Shown here: positions 1-8,594 of the stretch, in pieces
Position numbering within the stretch: position 1 is the first letter of the stretch
Layout: each line of letters begins with the position of its first letter
Assembly (NCBI RefSeq): GCF_030817535.1
Contig: NZ_JAUSZL010000002.1
Location: 6,944,001-7,008,000 of the forward strand
Direction: 5' to 3'
Length of the DNA: 64,000 nt
Origin: Streptomyces sp. V3I8
GTDB lineage: Bacteria > Actinomycetota > Actinomycetes > Streptomycetales > Streptomycetaceae
Notes under the pieces: generated by a model
Seen by the model: the letters and a program-made list of their open reading frames with translations, nothing else
What the model was told of the DNA's origin: nothing
Database searches by the model: none
Translations under genes and position numbers: made by a program

Positions 1-894
1 CTGAGCCTGGCGGAGGTCCTGGAGGAGGAGCAGCGGGAGACCGCAGCCGAGACGGTGCTGGTCGGCGCGGGTGCGGGTGCAGGTGCGGGTGCGGGTGTGG
101 ACGCGGACGCGGGTGCCTCCGGCGACTCGGGCGGCGGCAAGGTGCGCTTCACCAAGACCACGGGGGGTGCGGGCACCGGGACCGGAGCCGGAACCGGGAC
201 CGGAGCCCCGGACGCAGGCGGACAGGCCGACGCCGAGGAGGACGACGTACGCCTCCAGGGTCTCGACCCGAACCGCCCGACGCTGCGGCCCCGGCTGTAC
301 TGGTTCAACGCGCTGCTCACGATGGTCCTCGTCGCCGCCATGATCATGGAGCTGCTGCCGATCCCGGTCCTCTTCCTGCTCGCCGCCGCGCTCGCCCTGA
401 CCGTCAACTTCCCGAACATCCCGGAGCAGAAGGAACGGCTTGCCGCCCACGCCGACAACGTCCTGAACGTCTCCGGCATGGTCTTCGCCGCCGCCGTCTT
501 CACCGGCGTCCTGCAGGGCACCGGCATGGTCGACTCCATGGCGAAGTGGCTCGTCGAGGGCATCCCCGACGGCATGGGCCCGCACATGGCCCTCGTCACC
601 GGCGCCCTGAGCCTGCCGCTCACCTACTTCATGTCGAACGACGGCTTCTACTTCGGCGTCCTGCCCGTCCTCGCCGAGGCCGGTGCCGCGCACGGCGTCT
701 CGCCGCTGGAGATCGCCCGCGCCTCCCTGGTCGGCCAGCCGCTGCACATGTCCAGCCCGCTGGTCCCGGCCGTGTACGTGCTGGTCGGCATGGCCAAGGT
801 CGAATTCGGCGACCACACCAAATTCGTGGTCAAGTACGCGGCGCTCACCTCGCTGGTGGTGCTCGGCGCCGGAATCCTGTTCGGCATCATCTGA
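1..894 (+). CDS. CitMHS-family citrate/metal-citrate transporter, 5' truncated
   Basis: This is the C-terminal part of a membrane transporter whose reading frame is open from base 1, so the true start lies upstream. After a low-complexity Gly/Ala/Thr stretch come at least five hydrophobic segments (from about base 300 onward), including the run around LPIPVLFLLAAALAL and the conserved-looking segment LPLTYFMSNDGFYFGVLPVL, followed by GQPLHMSSPLVPAVYVLVG. These match CitMHS proteins, which carry divalent-metal-complexed citrate into the cell with protons. The low-complexity stretch before the C-terminal transmembrane block is probably an extended cytoplasmic loop. Family assignment is firm. 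The transported metal (Mg or Ca/Fe type) cannot be read from this fragment. Confidence 0.85.
   Translation: MSLAEVLEEEQRETAAETVLVGAGAGAGAGAGVDADAGASGDSGGGKVRFTKTTGGAGTGTGAGTGTGAPDAGGQADAEEDDVRLQGLDPNRPTLRPRLYWFNALLTMVLVAAMIMELLPIPVLFLLAAALALTVNFPNIPEQKERLAAHADNVLNVSGMVFAAAVFTGVLQGTGMVDSMAKWLVEGIPDGMGPHMALVTGALSLPLTYFMSNDGFYFGVLPVLAEAGAAHGVSPLEIARASLVGQPLHMSSPLVPAVYVLVGMAKVEFGDHTKFVVKYAALTSLVVLGAGILFGII
66..219 (+). repeat. Low-complexity GC-rich repeats coding Gly-Ala / Gly-Thr in the transporter loop
   Basis: Imperfect hexamer repeats of the type GCGGGT/GCAGGT (about 66-117) and GGGACC/GGAGCC (about 175-215) encode alternating Ala-Gly and Thr-Gly residues inside the CitMHS gene. They stay in frame. 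They look like slippage-prone expansion of a loop rather than a separate element. Confidence 0.7.
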
Positions 895-973
895 CCCGGG
901 ATCCGCGCCGGGGCCCGCCCCGGAGCGCGTCCCGCGGTACGCCCCGCGCCGGCCGCGAGACCGGTCCCGTCCG

Positions 974-2242
974 ATGGAGAACGTCATGGTGAGGCCCGGT
1001 GGGAACCGCGGCTGGCTGCTCCGCCTCGTCATCGCCTTCAGCTTCGCGCAGGGGGCGGTGTCGATGGCGCGGCCCGCCGTCTCCTACCGGGCCCTCGCGC
1101 TCGGCGCCGACGAGCGGGCGATCGGCGTGATCGCCGGCGTGTACGCGCTGCTGCCGCTCTTCGCCGCCGTCCCGCTCGGCCGCAGGACCGACCACGGCCG
1201 GTGCGCCCCGCTGCTCCCCGTGGGCGTGGTCCTCATCGCCGGGGGCTGCGCCCTCAGCGGTACGGCGGACTCCCTCACCGCGATGGCGGCCTGGAGCGGG
1301 GTGATGGGCCTCGGGCACCTCTCCTTCGTGATCGGCGCCCAGTCGCTCGTGGCCCGCCAGTCCGCGCCCCACGAACAGGACCGCAACTTCGGCCACTTCA
1401 CCATCGGCGCCTCGCTCGGCCAGCTCGTCGGACCGGTCGCCGCGGGCGTCCTGATCGGCGGCCCCGACCTGGCGGGCACCAGCGCCCTCGCCCTGCTGGC
1501 CGCGGGCGGCGTCGCGGCGTTCGCGTTCGTCTCCCTGTGGCGCATCGAGCACCGTACGCCGACCGCGTCCCGCACCGGGCAGGGCCCGCGCGTGCCCGTG
1601 GGCCGCATCCTGCGCACCCGGGGCGTGCCCGCGGGCATCTTCATCAGCCTCGCCGTGCTCTCCGCGACGGACATCCTCACCGCCTACCTCCCGGTGGTCG
1701 GCGAGCACCGGGGCATCGCGCCCTCCGTGATCGGCCTGCTGCTCAGCCTGCGCGCGGCGGCGACCATCGCCTGCCGGCTGGTGATGACACCGATGCTGCG
1801 GCTCCTCGGCCGGGCCGCACTGCTCGGCACGACCTGTCTGCTGGCGGCCCTGCTGTGCGCCGCGATCGCGCTGCCCCTGCCGGTCCGGGGCCTCGCCGTG
1901 GTCCTCGCCGTGCTGGGCTTCTGCCTGGGGGTCGGCCAGCCCCTGTCGATGACCACGGTCGTCCAGGCGGCCCCGGACGGCGCCCGTTCCACCGCCCTCG
2001 CCCTGCGGCTGACCGGCAACCGGCTCGGCCAGGTCGCGGCGCCCGCCGCGGCGGGGCTGATCGCGGGGGTCGCGGGTGTGGCGGCGCCGTTCGTGATGCT
2101 GGGCGGGCTGCTGCTGGTGGCCTCGGGCCTGGGACTGCGGCGGGGCCGGACCGCCGCCGGATCCGCGGCGGCCGGGAAACGGGACGGAACCGTGACCGCG
2201 CCTGAACTCGGCAAACGCCGAACGGGGCCCGGCGGCCGCTGA
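974..2242 (+). CDS. MFS transporter
   Basis: A 422-residue major facilitator superfamily protein with about twelve hydrophobic segments. The loop-2 motif appears as PLGRRTDHGR near residue 60, the usual place for the MFS signature between helices 2 and 3. No periplasmic binding protein or other substrate clue is adjacent. It follows the CitMHS gene by 79 bases on the same strand and could be co-transcribed. The ATG at 974 is chosen because the hydrophobic N-terminal segment (about residues 13-30) then starts at the expected distance; the frame is open further upstream but without membrane-protein character. Substrate unknown; an efflux role is possible. Confidence 0.8.
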   Translation: MENVMVRPGGNRGWLLRLVIAFSFAQGAVSMARPAVSYRALALGADERAIGVIAGVYALLPLFAAVPLGRRTDHGRCAPLLPVGVVLIAGGCALSGTADSLTAMAAWSGVMGLGHLSFVIGAQSLVARQSAPHEQDRNFGHFTIGASLGQLVGPVAAGVLIGGPDLAGTSALALLAAGGVAAFAFVSLWRIEHRTPTASRTGQGPRVPVGRILRTRGVPAGIFISLAVLSATDILTAYLPVVGEHRGIAPSVIGLLLSLRAAATIACRLVMTPMLRLLGRAALLGTTCLLAALLCAAIALPLPVRGLAVVLAVLGFCLGVGQPLSMTTVVQAAPDGARSTALALRLTGNRLGQVAAPAAAGLIAGVAGVAAPFVMLGGLLLVASGLGLRRGRTAAGSAAAGKRDGTVTAPELGKRRTGPGGR

Positions 2243-2304
2243 GTCGGGACGTCCAAGGGGTTCCCCGGACATGCGCGGTCCGTTAGCTTCCGTGACTCAC
2301 AGGT

Positions 2305-2324
2305 CCCGTACGTACACGTACGGG
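2305..2324. promoter_or_regulatory. Perfect 20-bp dyad (operator candidate) upstream of ABC ATPase
   Basis: CCCGTACGT, two bases, ACGTACGGG: two perfect 9-base arms with a 2-base spacer, 53 bases before the ATPase start. The spacer is too short for an RNA hairpin loop, so a dimeric-regulator binding site is more likely than a terminator. No regulator gene is adjacent. Confidence 0.5.
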
Positions 2325-2376
2325 GCATCCGTCCGCGGAGCATCAGAGCCCCGTGAACCCCCGGGGGTCCAGGCCC

Positions 2377-3726
2377 ATGCCACGTGCCGTCTCTCTGCAC
2401 CAGGTGAGCAAGGCCTACACGCCGGGCATCCGCGTGGTGGAGCGGCTGTCGCTCGACATCGAGCCCGGCGAGTTCCTCGTGCTGCTGGGCCCGTCCGGCT
2501 GCGGCAAGTCGACCGTGCTGAGGATGCTCGCCGGTCTCGAGGAGCCCACCGAGGGGGAGGTGCGGCTCGACGGGGCGTACGCCAACCATCTCCCGCCCTC
2601 CGAGCGGGACATGGCGATGGTGTTCCAGAACTACGCGCTCTACCCGAGCATGAGCGGCCGCGGGAACATGGGCTTCCCCCTGCGGATCGAGGATCCCGGC
2701 CGGGACCCCCGCCCACGCGTGGAGGCCACGGCCCGGATGCTCGGCATCGAGGACCTCCTGGACCGCTTCCCCCACCAGCTCTCCGGCGGGGAACGCCAGC
2801 GCGTGGCGATGGGCCGGGCGATCGTCCGGCACCCCTCCGTCTTCCTGATGGACGAGCCGCTGGCCAACCTCGACGCCAAGCTCCGCAACCACCTGCGGGC
2901 CGAGATGGCCCGGCTCACCAGGGAACTGGACGTCACCACCGTGTACGTCACCCACGACCAGGCGGAGGCGATGTCGCTGGGCGACCGGGTCGCCGTCCTG
3001 CGCGGCGGCGTCCTCCAGCAGCACAGCACCCCGCGCGCGGTCTACGCGCTGCCGGAGAACGTCTTCGTCGCCGCCTTCATCGGTACGCCCAGGATCAACC
3101 TGCTCCGAGGGGTCGTCCTCGCCCCGCTCGACGGCGCCATGTCGATCGGCCTCGGCCGCCAGGCCCTCGTCCTGCCCGAGCCCCTGTCCCCGGACCACCG
3201 GCTGCTCCGGGTGCAGCAGGGCCGCGAGATCGTCGTCGGGCTGCGCTCCGAGGCCGTCCGTCTCGCCCGGCCGTCGCGGGCCCGGCCCGGTGAGGTGGCG
3301 ATCAGCGGCCTCGTCGAGCATGTGGAGTTCCAGGGGCACGAGGTCCTCGTCCACCTCGACACCGGTTCGCAGCCCGCACGCGTACCGGAACTGGAGGCAC
3401 CCCGCCCGGCCGCCCGGGCGGCCGGGCGCCGCCGTCGTCGGGAGGGCGGCGTCCTCGACCGGCTGCGGGACCGGGCGGGCACCCTGCGGGCCGGGCCCGT
3501 CGTGGTCCTCGAACACCCTGCCGACGCGGAACCGGACCGGACCGTACAGCCGTCGGCCGAGGCCCTGCTGCCGGGAGACCTCATCGTCCGTACGACACCG
3601 GACCACACGCTGCGTCACGGCATGCAGGTCCCGCTCCTGGTGGACCTCGCCCACCTGTTCGTCTTCGACCGGCACGGCGCACGCATCTGCCCGGCCCCGG
3701 CACGCCTGCCCGACCTGGAGGGGTGA
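2377..3726 (+). CDS. MalK/MsiK-type sugar ABC transporter ATP-binding protein
   Basis: A 449-residue ATPase of the carbohydrate-uptake ABC class. It shows Walker A GPSGCGKST (38-46), the Q-loop in MVFQNYALYP, signature LSGGERQ (135-141), Walker B FLMDEP (D159/E160) and H-loop His193. The C-terminal third carries the TOBE/OB-type regulatory domain of MalK-like proteins, interrupted around residues 345-375 by an unusual Arg-rich loop ([11 protein letters not shown]). No permease or binding-protein gene lies beside it. In Streptomyces one shared ATPase, MsiK, serves many sugar importers, so this may be a divergent MsiK paralogue. ATG 2377 is chosen over GTG 2353 because the protein then begins with the family's usual N-terminus (VSLHQVSKAY). 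Confidence 0.82.
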   Translation: MPRAVSLHQVSKAYTPGIRVVERLSLDIEPGEFLVLLGPSGCGKSTVLRMLAGLEEPTEGEVRLDGAYANHLPPSERDMAMVFQNYALYPSMSGRGNMGFPLRIEDPGRDPRPRVEATARMLGIEDLLDRFPHQLSGGERQRVAMGRAIVRHPSVFLMDEPLANLDAKLRNHLRAEMARLTRELDVTTVYVTHDQAEAMSLGDRVAVLRGGVLQQHSTPRAVYALPENVFVAAFIGTPRINLLRGVVLAPLDGAMSIGLGRQALVLPEPLSPDHRLLRVQQGREIVVGLRSEAVRLARPSRARPGEVAISGLVEHVEFQGHEVLVHLDTGSQPARVPELEAPRPAARAAGRRRRREGGVLDRLRDRAGTLRAGPVVVLEHPADAEPDRTVQPSAEALLPGDLIVRTTPDHTLRHGMQVPLLVDLAHLFVFDRHGARICPAPARLPDLEG

Positions 3727-3736
3727 GACGGGGCGC

Positions 3737-3760
3737 GGTCGCCGACCGGGGCCGGCGACC
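3737..3760 (+). terminator. Hairpin after ABC ATPase
   Basis: Perfect 8-base arms GGTCGCCG / CGGCGACC with an 8-base loop, 10 bases after the stop codon. There is no T-tract, which is normal for Streptomyces terminators. The remaining DNA up to 3947 holds no convincing gene. Confidence 0.45.
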
Positions 3761-3947
3761 TCACCGGGCCCGCGGGCGGCGGCAGCCACGCCCACCGGAT
3801 CGGGGGACGCCCGTGCCTGCCGGACGGACCTTCCGGTTCCGGGATCCGCGCGACCTCGCGACGATCGGCCGGCAGGTCATGGGCCGGCCCGTGACCGGGG
3901 AAAAGGCCGGCGCCCTGCGGCCGGGGGCGACCGTGCCCCTGGCACCT

Positions 3948-3970
3948 CAAAACTAACAGCGCTAGTTTTG
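3948..3970. promoter_or_regulatory. TetR-type operator dyad upstream of aldehyde dehydrogenase
   Basis: Arms CAAAACTA and TAGTTTTG flank a 7-base centre, 57 bases before the aldehyde dehydrogenase start. The core ACTAACAGCGCTAGTT is nearly the same as ACTAGCAGTGCTAATT at 9285-9299, between a TetR gene and an acyl-CoA dehydrogenase gene (15 of 19 bases identical when aligned). The same regulator therefore probably binds both sites. Confidence 0.65.
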
Positions 3971-4027
3971 GGCGCGGACGACGGCTAGGTTGGGACCGGA
4001 CGACGACGCCCCTCCCGGGAGGAACGC

Positions 4028-5416
4028 ATGAAGGCACACGACGGCATGTACATCGACGGCGCGTGGCGCCCCGCGGCGGGGGCGGAGACCATCGCCGTCG
4101 TGAACCCGGTCGACGAGCAGGTCATCGCCCTGGTACCGGCGGGCACGATCGAGGACGTCGACGCCGCCGTACGGGCCGCCCGCGCCGCCTTCCCGGCCTG
4201 GGCGGCCACCCCGCCCGCCGAGCGCGCCGCACGGATCGGCGCCCTGCGGGACGTCCTCGTCGCACGCAAGGACGAGATCGCCGAAACGGTCACCGCCGAA
4301 CTCGGCTCACCGCTGAAGTTCTCCCAGGCCGTGCACGTCGGCGCGCCGATCGCGGTCGCCGGCTCGTACGCGGACCTCGCCGCCTCGTACGCCTTCGAGG
4401 AGAAGGTCGGGAACTCGACCGTCCACCTGGAACCGGTCGGCGTCGTCGGGGCGATCACGCCCTGGAACTACCCGCTGCACCAGATCGTCGCCAAGGTCGC
4501 CCCGGCGCTGGCGGCGGGCTGCACCGTCGTGCTGAAGCCCGCCGAGGACACCCCGCTGACCGCGCAGCTCTTCGCGGAGGCGGTCCACGAGGCGGGCGTG
4601 CCGGCCGGTGTCTTCAACCTCGTCACCGGCCTCGGACCGGTCGCCGGCCAGGCGCTCGCCGAGCACGAGGGGGTGGACCTGGTCTCCTTCACGGGCTCCA
4701 CGGCCGTCGGCCGGCAGATCGGCGCGACGGCCGGCGCGGCCGTCAAGAGGGTCGCCCTGGAACTCGGCGGCAAGTCCGCCAACGTCATCCTGCCGAGCGC
4801 CGACCTGGCCAAGGCGGTGAACGTCGGCGTGGCCAACGTGATGTCCAACTCCGGCCAGACGTGCAGCGCCTGGACCCGCATGCTGGTGCACGACTCCCAG
4901 TACGACGAGGCCGTCGCGCTGGCCGCCGACGCCGCCGCGAAGTACGGCGAGCGCATCGGCCCGGTCGTCAACGCCAAACAGCGCGAACGCGTGGTGGGGT
5001 ACATCGAGAAGGGCGTCGGTGAGGGCGCGCGGCTCGTCGCGGGCGGTCCCGAAGCCCCGCGGAAGCCGGGCTACTTCGTCAGCCCGACCGTCTTCGCGGA
5101 TGTCGAGCCCGGGATGGCCATCGCGCAGGAGGAGATCTTCGGCCCGGTCCTGTCGATCATCCGGTACGAGGACGAGGCGGACGCGCTGCGCATCGCGAAC
5201 GGCACGGTGTACGGGCTCGCGGGCGCCGTCTGGGCCGGGGACGAGGCGGAGGCCGTGGCCTTCGCGCGACGCCTCGACACCGGGCAGGTCGACATCAACG
5301 GCGGACGCTTCAACCCCCGGGCGCCCTTCGGCGGTTACAAGCAGTCGGGCGTCGGCCGCGAGCTGGGCTCGCACGGCCTGTCCGAGTACCTCCAGACCAA
5401 GTCCCTCCAGTTCTGA
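4028..5416 (+). CDS. NAD(P)-dependent aldehyde dehydrogenase
   Basis: A 462-residue enzyme of the aldehyde dehydrogenase superfamily, which oxidises an aldehyde to the carboxylic acid. The catalytic cysteine is C279 in SGQTCSAW and the general base is E245 in LELGGK. The cofactor-site motif WNYPLHQI and the C-terminal [14 protein letters not shown] are also present. Length is normal. A strong ribosome site (GGGAGG) lies six bases before ATG. An alcohol dehydrogenase gene follows 96 bases downstream on the same strand, suggesting alcohol to aldehyde to acid oxidation. The dyad at 3948 lies in its promoter and suggests TetR control. Substrate not predictable. Confidence 0.93.
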   Translation: MKAHDGMYIDGAWRPAAGAETIAVVNPVDEQVIALVPAGTIEDVDAAVRAARAAFPAWAATPPAERAARIGALRDVLVARKDEIAETVTAELGSPLKFSQAVHVGAPIAVAGSYADLAASYAFEEKVGNSTVHLEPVGVVGAITPWNYPLHQIVAKVAPALAAGCTVVLKPAEDTPLTAQLFAEAVHEAGVPAGVFNLVTGLGPVAGQALAEHEGVDLVSFTGSTAVGRQIGATAGAAVKRVALELGGKSANVILPSADLAKAVNVGVANVMSNSGQTCSAWTRMLVHDSQYDEAVALAADAAAKYGERIGPVVNAKQRERVVGYIEKGVGEGARLVAGGPEAPRKPGYFVSPTVFADVEPGMAIAQEEIFGPVLSIIRYEDEADALRIANGTVYGLAGAVWAGDEAEAVAFARRLDTGQVDINGGRFNPRAPFGGYKQSGVGRELGSHGLSEYLQTKSLQF

Positions 5417-5440
5417 CCGGAGCTGGCTATAACCGGCCAG

Positions 5441-5462
5441 AACCGGTCGGAACCGACCGGTT
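5441..5462. promoter_or_regulatory. Perfect 22-bp inverted repeat between aldehyde and alcohol dehydrogenase genes
   Basis: AACCGGTCGG, two bases, CCGACCGGTT: two perfect 10-base arms, 24 bases after the aldehyde dehydrogenase stop and 50 bases before the alcohol dehydrogenase start. With a 2-base spacer it is a better operator than terminator. It shares the CCGACCGGT core with the site at 26858. Confidence 0.5.
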
Positions 5463-5512
5463 CTGCAGTTCAAGAGTCCTACAGCCCTAGAGTCCCGGGA
5501 GCGTTGTCCGTC

Positions 5513-6595
5513 ATGACCCGCGCCGCTGTGCTGCCCGCCGTCGGCTCTCCTCTGGAGATCACCGAGATCGACCTGCCGGAACCCGGCCCCGGGCAGGTCC
5601 GTATCCGCCTCGCCGCCGCCGGGGTCTGCCACTCCGACCTCTCCCTGACCGACGGCACCATGCGGCTGCCGGTGCCCGCCGTGCTCGGCCACGAGGGGGC
5701 GGGCACCGTCCTCTCCGTCGGACCCGGGGTCGGGCACATCGCCCCCGGCGACGAGGTGGTACTTAACTGGGCCCCCTCGTGCGGGAGCTGCCATGCCTGC
5801 TCGCTGGGCGAGGTGTGGCTGTGCGCCAACGCGCTGGCCGGGGCCGCGAACGTCTACGCCCATCGCTCCGCCGACGGCACGGACCTCCACCCCGGCCTGA
5901 ACGTCGCCGCGTTCGCCGAGGAGACCGTGGTGGACGCCGCATGCGTACTGCCGGCGCCCGCCGGGATCCCCCTGGCGGACGCGGCGCTGCTCGGCTGCGC
6001 CGTACTGACCGGTTACGGGGCCGTGCGCTACTCGGCCCAGGTCCGGCCCGGCGAGACCGTGGCCGTCTTCGGGGTCGGCGGGGTGGGACTCGCGGCGATC
6101 CAGGCCGCCCGGATCGCCGGTGCCGCCACGATCGTGGCGGTCGACGTGTCGCCGGAGAAGGAGGCCCTGGCCCGTGAGGCCGGCGCCACCGAGTACGTGA
6201 TCGCCTCGGACGGCACAGCCCGCGAGATCCGCGGCCTGACCGGCAGGCAGGGCGTGGACGTGGCCGTGGAGTGCGCGGGGCGTGCCGTGACGATCCGTAC
6301 CGCGTGGGAGTCCACCCGCCGCGGCGGCCGTACGACGGTCGTCGGCATCGGCGGCAAGGACCAGCAGGTCACCTTCAACGCGCTGGAGATCTTCCACTGG
6401 GGCCGCACGCTCGCCGGCTGCGTCTACGGGAACTCCGACCCCGCCCGCGACCTGCCGATCCTCGCCGACCACGTCCGGGCCGGACGGCTGGACCTGGGCG
6501 CCCTCGTCACGGAACGGATCGGTCTCGACGGCATCCCGTCGGCGTTCGAGAACATGCTGGCGGGCAAGGGCGGCCGGGCGCTGGTGATGTTCTGA
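5513..6595 (+). CDS. Zinc-dependent alcohol dehydrogenase (MDR family)
   Basis: A 360-residue medium-chain dehydrogenase/reductase. Catalytic zinc ligands are visible as C39 (in CHSD) and H60/E61 (in GHEG); the structural zinc site is C90, C93, C96 and C104. The Rossmann motif GVGGVGLAAIQAA follows in the second half. Both zinc sites and the length fit class III-like or mycothiol/NDMA-type alcohol dehydrogenases. The GHEG loop and an extended segment after C104 resemble those used on medium-chain or aromatic alcohols. ATG 5513 is preferred over TTG 5504, which lies too close to the CGGGAG ribosome site. Probably works with the upstream aldehyde dehydrogenase. Confidence 0.9.
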   Translation: MTRAAVLPAVGSPLEITEIDLPEPGPGQVRIRLAAAGVCHSDLSLTDGTMRLPVPAVLGHEGAGTVLSVGPGVGHIAPGDEVVLNWAPSCGSCHACSLGEVWLCANALAGAANVYAHRSADGTDLHPGLNVAAFAEETVVDAACVLPAPAGIPLADAALLGCAVLTGYGAVRYSAQVRPGETVAVFGVGGVGLAAIQAARIAGAATIVAVDVSPEKEALAREAGATEYVIASDGTAREIRGLTGRQGVDVAVECAGRAVTIRTAWESTRRGGRTTVVGIGGKDQQVTFNALEIFHWGRTLAGCVYGNSDPARDLPILADHVRAGRLDLGALVTERIGLDGIPSAFENMLAGKGGRALVMF

Positions 6596-6636
6596 GCTCC
6601 AGCTCCCCGGCCGGTGCACGCCGCCGGCCAGGAGCG

Positions 6637-6663
6637 CCGGAACCGCCGGAACCGCCGGAACCG
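6637..6663. repeat. Three exact 9-bp tandem repeats between convergent genes
   Basis: CCGGAACCG occurs three times head to tail and ends exactly at the stop codon (read on the minus strand) of the DMT transporter gene. It is a small repeat in the convergent intergenic space. A weak hairpin (GGCCGG / CCGGCC, 6609-6629) lies just before it. Confidence 0.6.
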
Positions 6664-7632
6664 CTAGGAGCGTTCGGGCCGTGGCTCCGCGGCCGCGCCG
6701 ACCGCCGTGGCGGGGGTGACCTCCGCGGCGGCCGGGGCCGCTCCCGCCCGCGGGCCGGACCGCGACACCGCCACCCCCGCGAGGCACACCAGACCGCCGG
6801 CGAGGGTGATCCAGCCCGGCACCTCGTCGAGCACCGCCCAGGACATCAGGACCACCAGCGCGGGCACCGCGTACGTCGTGGCGCCCATCCGCCCGGCCGT
6901 CGTACGGGCCAGCGCGAACGCCCAGGTGGTGAAGGCGAGCGCGGTCGGGAAGACGCCCAGGTACAGCATGTTGAGGGTCGCCGACAGCGGGGCACCCTGG
7001 GCGTCGGAGACCAGCTGCCCGGCGAACGGCAGGCAGGCCACCGCCCCGATCGCGCACCCGTACGTCGTCACCTGGAGCGCGGAACCGTGCCGCAGGGCGG
7101 GCTTCTGGGCGACCACACCGCCCGCGTACGCGAACGCGGCGACCAGGCAGAGCAGCACACCGAGTACGGAGGCGCCGCCCTCGCCCGACATGGACAGGCC
7201 GACGACCGCCGCGCCGACGAAGGAGACGGCCATCCCGGCGAGCAGCCGCGACGGCAGGCCCTCCTTGAGCAGCCGTCCCGCGAGCAGGGCCATGATCAGC
7301 GGCCCGATGTTCACCACCAGGGCGGCGGTGCCCGCGTCGACCTTCTGCTCGCCCCAGTTGAGGACCACCATGTACAGCCCGAACCAGAGCAGCCCGGACA
7401 CCACGATCCCCGGCCACGCGGCCCGTGCGGGCAGGCCCTCCCGGCGGACCAGGCAGATCAGTCCGAGGACCAGCGCGCCGGAGAGGAGCCGTCCCAGGGC
7501 CAGCGCGCCGGGCGCGTAGGCCTCGCCGGCGCTGCGGATGGAGACGAAGGCGGAGGCCCACAGCAGCACGGTGAGGCTCGCCGCCGCGGCGGCGAGCAGT
7601 TCTGCGCGAGGGGTGGTCGGGCGGGAGTTCAT
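6664..7632 (-). CDS. EamA/DMT-family transporter
   Basis: A 322-residue membrane protein with two five-helix EamA repeats. Characteristic features are the N-terminal ...LLWASAFVSIRSAGEAY segment, the mid-protein GEGGASVLGVLLCLVAAFAYA that opens the second repeat, and GRMGATTYAVPALVVLMSWAVLDEVPG near the end of repeat two. Members export metabolites such as amino acids, nucleosides or drugs. The ATG at 7632 is used; a GTG lies one codon upstream. It converges with the alcohol dehydrogenase gene. Substrate unknown. Confidence 0.82.
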   Translation of the reverse strand: MNSRPTTPRAELLAAAAASLTVLLWASAFVSIRSAGEAYAPGALALGRLLSGALVLGLICLVRREGLPARAAWPGIVVSGLLWFGLYMVVLNWGEQKVDAGTAALVVNIGPLIMALLAGRLLKEGLPSRLLAGMAVSFVGAAVVGLSMSGEGGASVLGVLLCLVAAFAYAGGVVAQKPALRHGSALQVTTYGCAIGAVACLPFAGQLVSDAQGAPLSATLNMLYLGVFPTALAFTTWAFALARTTAGRMGATTYAVPALVVLMSWAVLDEVPGWITLAGGLVCLAGVAVSRSGPRAGAAPAAAEVTPATAVGAAAEPRPERS

Positions 7633-7736
7633 CACGTTCCAGAGGCTAGGTGGGGTGGCGGAAAAGGGCTCGCGCTTTTCGGACCGGCCGCTCCGCCCGG
7701 TGGCGTGGTGATGTGTCCGCGGGCCGGCGGGGGCCG

Positions 7737-7768
7737 GGCGCGCGGTTCCCTCGCCCCTGAAGGACGGG
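7737..7768. repeat. Streptomyces GCGCGGTTCC-type intergenic repeat, copy 1
   Basis: GCGCGCGGTTCCCTCGCCCC at about 7737-7758 and the following complementary GGGG block form an imperfect stem. It sits in the space between two minus-strand genes, immediately after the ArsR-like gene's stop. Related copies are at 8541, 21181, 24437, 27853 and 36674. Confidence 0.6.
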
Positions 7769-7788
7769 GCTGCGTCCCGGTCTTTCGT

Positions 7789-8496
7789 TCATCGCAGGGT
7801 TTCCGCCTGGATGCCCAGTAGGTGCGAGAGGACCCGCTCGCCGGTCTCCGTCACCTTGACCGCCCGTTCCGAGCCGATGCGTACACACCAGCCGGCGGTC
7901 AGGGCGTGATGGCAGAACGCGGCGCCCGCGACCCCGGCGAGATGAGGGCGCCGTTCCGTCCAGTCCAGGCAGGCACGGGCGAGAGGGCGGCGGCCGGTGC
8001 GTACGAGAGGGACGCCGATGTCCTCGAACCAGCGCACGCCCTCGTCGGTGAGCGCGAACCCGGTGTCCTGGCGGAGCAGCCCGAGCCCGGTGAGGGCGTC
8101 GGTGACCGCGATGCCGAGGCGGCCGGCCAGGTGGTCGTAACAGGTGCGGCCCCGGGCCGTCGCGCTCCGGGCGCCGGCCTCGCGCAGGGTGCGCGGCCGT
8201 ACGGCGGCCGCGGGCGCGACCTGGGCGGCGAGGTCCTCGACGAGCTGGGCGACCCGGGCGTCGGCCAGGCGTACGTACCGGTGCCGCCCCTGCCGCTCCT
8301 CGGTGAGCAGCCCGCCCGCGACCAGTCTGCTCAGATGCTCACTGGCCGTGGACGCGGCGACCCCGGCGTGCCGTGCCAGTTCCCCGGCGGTCCAGGCCCG
8401 CCCGTCGAGCAACGCCAGCAAGAACCCGGCCCGGGTCACATCGGCGAAGAGCCCGGCCAGCGCCGCCAGCCCGGCCCCCGAACGCGAAAAGGTCAT
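7789..8496 (-). CDS. ArsR-family winged-helix transcriptional regulator
   Basis: A 235-residue regulator. The N-terminal winged helix-turn-helix is clear: LARHAGVAASTASEHLSRLV is the recognition region and GLLTEERQGRHRYVRL the wing. The remaining 140 residues form a C-terminal domain with the motif FCHHALTAGWCVRI, typical of the larger ArsR-like regulators of actinobacteria rather than small metal sensors. It starts at the ATG corresponding to base 8496 because the HTH then begins at the right distance; the frame is open further upstream, across the neighbouring TetR gene, without meaning. The target is unknown; the nearby DMT transporter is one candidate. Confidence 0.75.
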   Translation of the reverse strand: MTFSRSGAGLAALAGLFADVTRAGFLLALLDGRAWTAGELARHAGVAASTASEHLSRLVAGGLLTEERQGRHRYVRLADARVAQLVEDLAAQVAPAAAVRPRTLREAGARSATARGRTCYDHLAGRLGIAVTDALTGLGLLRQDTGFALTDEGVRWFEDIGVPLVRTGRRPLARACLDWTERRPHLAGVAGAAFCHHALTAGWCVRIGSERAVKVTETGERVLSHLLGIQAETLR

Positions 8497-8540
8497 GCCA
8501 CCAGCATGCGTCCCCCACACTTCGGCCCTTGCCGAACCAT

Positions 8541-8575
8541 GCACCCCCTTCCGGGAGGGGCGCGGGGAAGGGTGC
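8541..8575. terminator. Imperfect stem after TetR gene (repeat copy 2)
   Basis: GCACCCCCTTCC and GGAAGGGTGC can pair around a GGGAGGGGCGCG core, between the TetR stop and the ArsR start. It belongs to the same GGGGCGCGGGGAA-type repeat family as the other intergenic copies and probably ends transcription from the TetR gene. Confidence 0.45.
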
Positions 8576-8594
8576 GAGCAGCCCCCTCCGGCGG

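Noticed and set aside
3727..3956. Small open frame of 77 codons after the ABC ATPase gene
   Set aside because: Arg/Gly/Pro-rich without a ribosome site or any conserved pattern; typical chance frame in high-GC DNA.
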